Positions 62,070 through 64,000 of a DNA stretch of 64,000 nt are shown here, piece after piece. The notes below the pieces were generated by a model. It did no database searches, was not told where the DNA came from, and saw nothing but the letters and a program-made list of their open reading frames with translations. Positions within the stretch are counted from its first letter, which is position 1. Every line of letters starts with the position of its first letter. The stretch is from Macrostomum hystrix (lineage: Eukaryota; Platyhelminthes; Macrostomidae), in contig CATNEN010000038.1 in the NCBI GenBank assembly GCA_950097015.1, positions 6,559,001-6,623,000 on the forward strand, read 5' to 3'. The translations under genes and the position numbers were made by a program.

Positions 62070-62085
62070 CTGCAAAGGAAAATTT
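62066..62085 (-). promoter_or_regulatory. putative trans-splice acceptor supplying the TM2D1 start
   Basis: AATTTTCCTTTGCAG|CAG on the gene strand. The frame that encodes the signal peptide is open directly from this acceptor (62069, or 62066 by NAGNAG) and contains no ATG before the conserved region. Confidence 0.6.
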
Positions 62086-62159
62086 GTGAAAAACTAGTTT
62101 TTTTCCGTTGGTACCAACATAGCTATGGTGTGGCTCAGTGCACATTAGAGTGCTTCGAC

Positions 62160-62440
62160 TTTTAGGCGGAGTGAGGTTGGAGTGAATCAGTATACATGTA
62201 CATTGGGGTAGTGAAGTTAGCATGCCTACGTGTACATTGGGGCGGTTTAGGCGGAGTGAGGTTGGCATGCCTAAGTGTACATTGGGGTGGTTTAGGCGGA
62301 GTGAGGTTGGCATGCCTAAGTGTACATTGGGGTGGTTTAGGCAGAGTGAGGTTGGCATGCCTAAGTGTACATTAGGGTGGTTTAGGCGGAGTGAGGTTGG
62401 CATGCCTAAGTGTACATTGGGGTGGTTAAGGCATTTTGAA
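62160..62440. repeat. minisatellite, 45 bp unit
   Basis: About six copies with core GGTTGGCATGCCTAAGTGTA followed by CATTGGGGTGGTT. Because 45 is a multiple of 3, both strands show periodic open frames. Confidence 0.92.
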
Positions 62441-62995
62441 GTGTAGGTTTGTAGGTTTGTTTGTAGGCATGTTTTCGGATCATTGTACTTCCTATGGAAA
62501 ATATATGTACGTACTATAAATAAAAAAGTAGAAATGCTAATGAAAAAGCCTAGATAAAATGAGGCAAATAAAAAGAACACACCAGACGACACAGAATTTT
62601 TCAAAAAAAGAAAAGAAACATTTTTTCGTTCCATTGACAGTTATTTTTTAAAAGAAGCAAAGTTTCTGCTCCAGTATATTCAAGCTAGCTAGCTTGAGGA
62701 CATGCAAGAAAGCATTTAATGCATATAACAGTAAAAAGCAAAGTGCAAAAGTTAATCAGAAGAATAACTGACTTCGTATCATCAATCCCAAGATAAAATG
62801 CAGACTTGCAGACATTTTACTACCACTTGACTAATGTACGAGCCAAAACTATAGGTGAAAATATTTTATGTTTTAGTAATCAATTTGTAAGATCACTTTT
62901 AAACCAAATTGATGGTACTGCTGTTTACTGATACAAATAGTTCAATGCTATATGGATCTATGTTCTATAAGGTGGTCGATTTTTACAAGAAACCC
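62441..62995. other. AT-rich unique spacer
   Basis: Between two related arrays upstream of TM2D1. No gene or element seen. Confidence 0.4.
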
Positions 62996-62997
62996 TA

Positions 62998-63855
62998 GAA
63001 GATGCTTTTGGGTGGTTGGCTCTCGCGGAGGGAGGTTGGCCTAGAGTGTGCGTACATCGGGGTGGTTGGCGCCCTGCGGAGGGAGGTTGGCCTAGAGTGT
63101 GCGCAGATCGGGGTTGTTGGCGCTTGGAGGGAGGTTGGCCTTGCGTGTGCGTACATCGGGGTTGTTGGCGCTTGGAGGGAGGTTGGCCTTGCGTGTGCGT
63201 ACATCGGGGTTGTTGGCGCTTGGAGGGAGGTTGGCCTTGCGTGTGCGTACATCGGGGTTGTTGGCGCTTGGAGGGAGGTTGGCCTAGAGTGTGCGCACAT
63301 CGGGGTGGTTGGCGCCCTGCGGAGGGAGGTTGGCCTAGAGTGTGCGCACATTGGGGTGGTTGGCGCCCTGCGGAGGGAGGTTGGCCTAGAGTGTGCGCAC
63401 ATCGGGGTAGTTGGCGCCCTGCGGAGGGAGGTTGGCCTAGAGTGTGCGCACATAGGGGTTGTTGGCGCTTGGAGGGAGGTTGGCCTAGAGTGTGCGCACA
63501 TCGGGGTTGTTGGCGCTTGGAGGGAGGTTGGCCTAGAGTGTGCGCACATCGGGGTTGTTGGCGCTTGGAGGGAGGTTGGCCTAGAGTGTGCGCACATCGG
63601 GGTAGTTGGCGCCCTGCGGAGGGAGGTTGGCCTAGAGTGTGCGCACATCGGGGTTGTTGGCGCTTGGAGGGAGGTTGGCCTAGAGTGTGCGCACATTGGG
63701 GTGGTTGGCGCCCTGCGGAGGGAGGTTGGCCTAGAGTGTGCGCACATCGGGGTTGTTGGCGCTTAGAGGGAGGTTGGCCTAGAGTGTGGGTACATCGGGG
63801 TGGTTGGCACCCTGCGGAGGGAGGTTGGTCTAGAGTGTGCATACATAGGCGTGGT
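62998..63855. repeat. minisatellite, alternating 48 and 51 bp units
   Basis: About 17 copies. The shared part is GGAGGGAGGTTGGCCTAGAG then TGTGCGCACATCGGGGT; the spacer is either GCGCTT (48 bp) or GCGCCCTGC (51 bp). Both lengths are multiples of 3, so all copies stay in register and several frames remain open on both strands; none is called as a gene. Related to 62160-62440. Confidence 0.95.
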
Positions 63856-64000
63856 TGACAAGATCAATTAGGCGGCATATGACTATAGATTTGTTAAATC
63901 AATGTGAACTAATTAAGATATTTAAATACTGACATAAGATTATGCTTAAAGAAACGCGTGCTTGTTAATCGGATCGCACCAAATAGGTTTTAATTCAATC
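63856..64000. other. unique sequence at window end
   Basis: AT-rich, no feature recognised. Confidence 0.4.

Noticed and set aside
62958-63858. 250-294-codon frames on both strands
   Set aside because: 48/51 bp units are multiples of three and stop-free; opposite strands are equally open.

Overview
The window is nuclear DNA of a small invertebrate animal. Ten intron-containing or compact genes can be modelled with GT-AG introns and exon phases that agree at every junction. The families are metazoan: cyclin H, mitochondrial IF-3, a protocadherin, prenylcysteine oxidase, a STIL/Ana2-like centriole protein, a TRIM ubiquitin ligase, TM2D1, Gemin7, a universal stress protein and one unrecognised membrane protein. 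Most initiator ATGs lie a few to some tens of bases downstream of a 3' splice site with no upstream exon. Two genes (MTIF3, TM2D1) have no genomic ATG, but open in frame exactly at such an acceptor. This is what a spliced-leader trans-splicing animal whose leader carries the AUG would show. With an animal universal stress protein and very repeat-rich introns, the best guess is a flatworm, perhaps Macrostomum-like. That assignment is an inference.

Layout. 0.7-3.5 kb: minisatellite. 3.75-7.27 kb (+): universal stress protein, two exons split by a 2.9 kb repeat array. 8-9 kb: array, then single-exon cyclin H (9.13-10.08, +). 10.1-12.05 kb: two arrays. 12.23-14.07 kb (+): MTIF3. 14.8-21.2 kb (-): five-exon protocadherin, convergent with MTIF3. 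21.2-31 kb: AT-rich island without minisatellites that holds the transposons (deleted Ty3/gypsy element, an 8-bp-TSD MITE, a TA-TSD MITE, a young SINE and a decayed SINE). 31.0-34.0 kb (+): prenylcysteine oxidase. 34.9-36.9 kb: array. 37.06-40.68 kb (+): STIL/Ana2-like gene with a 32-CAG tract. 41-42.3 kb: array. 42.7-49.1 kb (+): tentative four-exon membrane protein whose introns are almost all array. 49.3-55.7 kb: four consecutive arrays. 55.7-58.7 kb (-): TRIM gene. 59.7-62.07 kb (-): TM2D1 followed after 28 bases by Gemin7, an operon-like pair. 62.2-63.85 kb: two related arrays.

About 28 kb of the 64 kb (roughly 44%, by my coordinate sums) is minisatellite with units of 16-69 bp; about 13 kb is coding. 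Many long open frames here are only stop-free repeats and are not called as genes. The genes do not form one pathway. Most are housekeeping (TFIIH/CAK, mitochondrial translation, snRNP assembly, thioether lipid catabolism, centriole duplication, ubiquitination), plus one adhesion receptor. The most interesting signals are the missing ATGs repaired by a presumed leader AUG, the TM2D1-Gemin7 pair, the sense-strand, splice-acceptor-like polarity of intronic minisatellites, CpG-specific decay of an old SINE copy, and two arrays that iterate transcription-factor half-sites.
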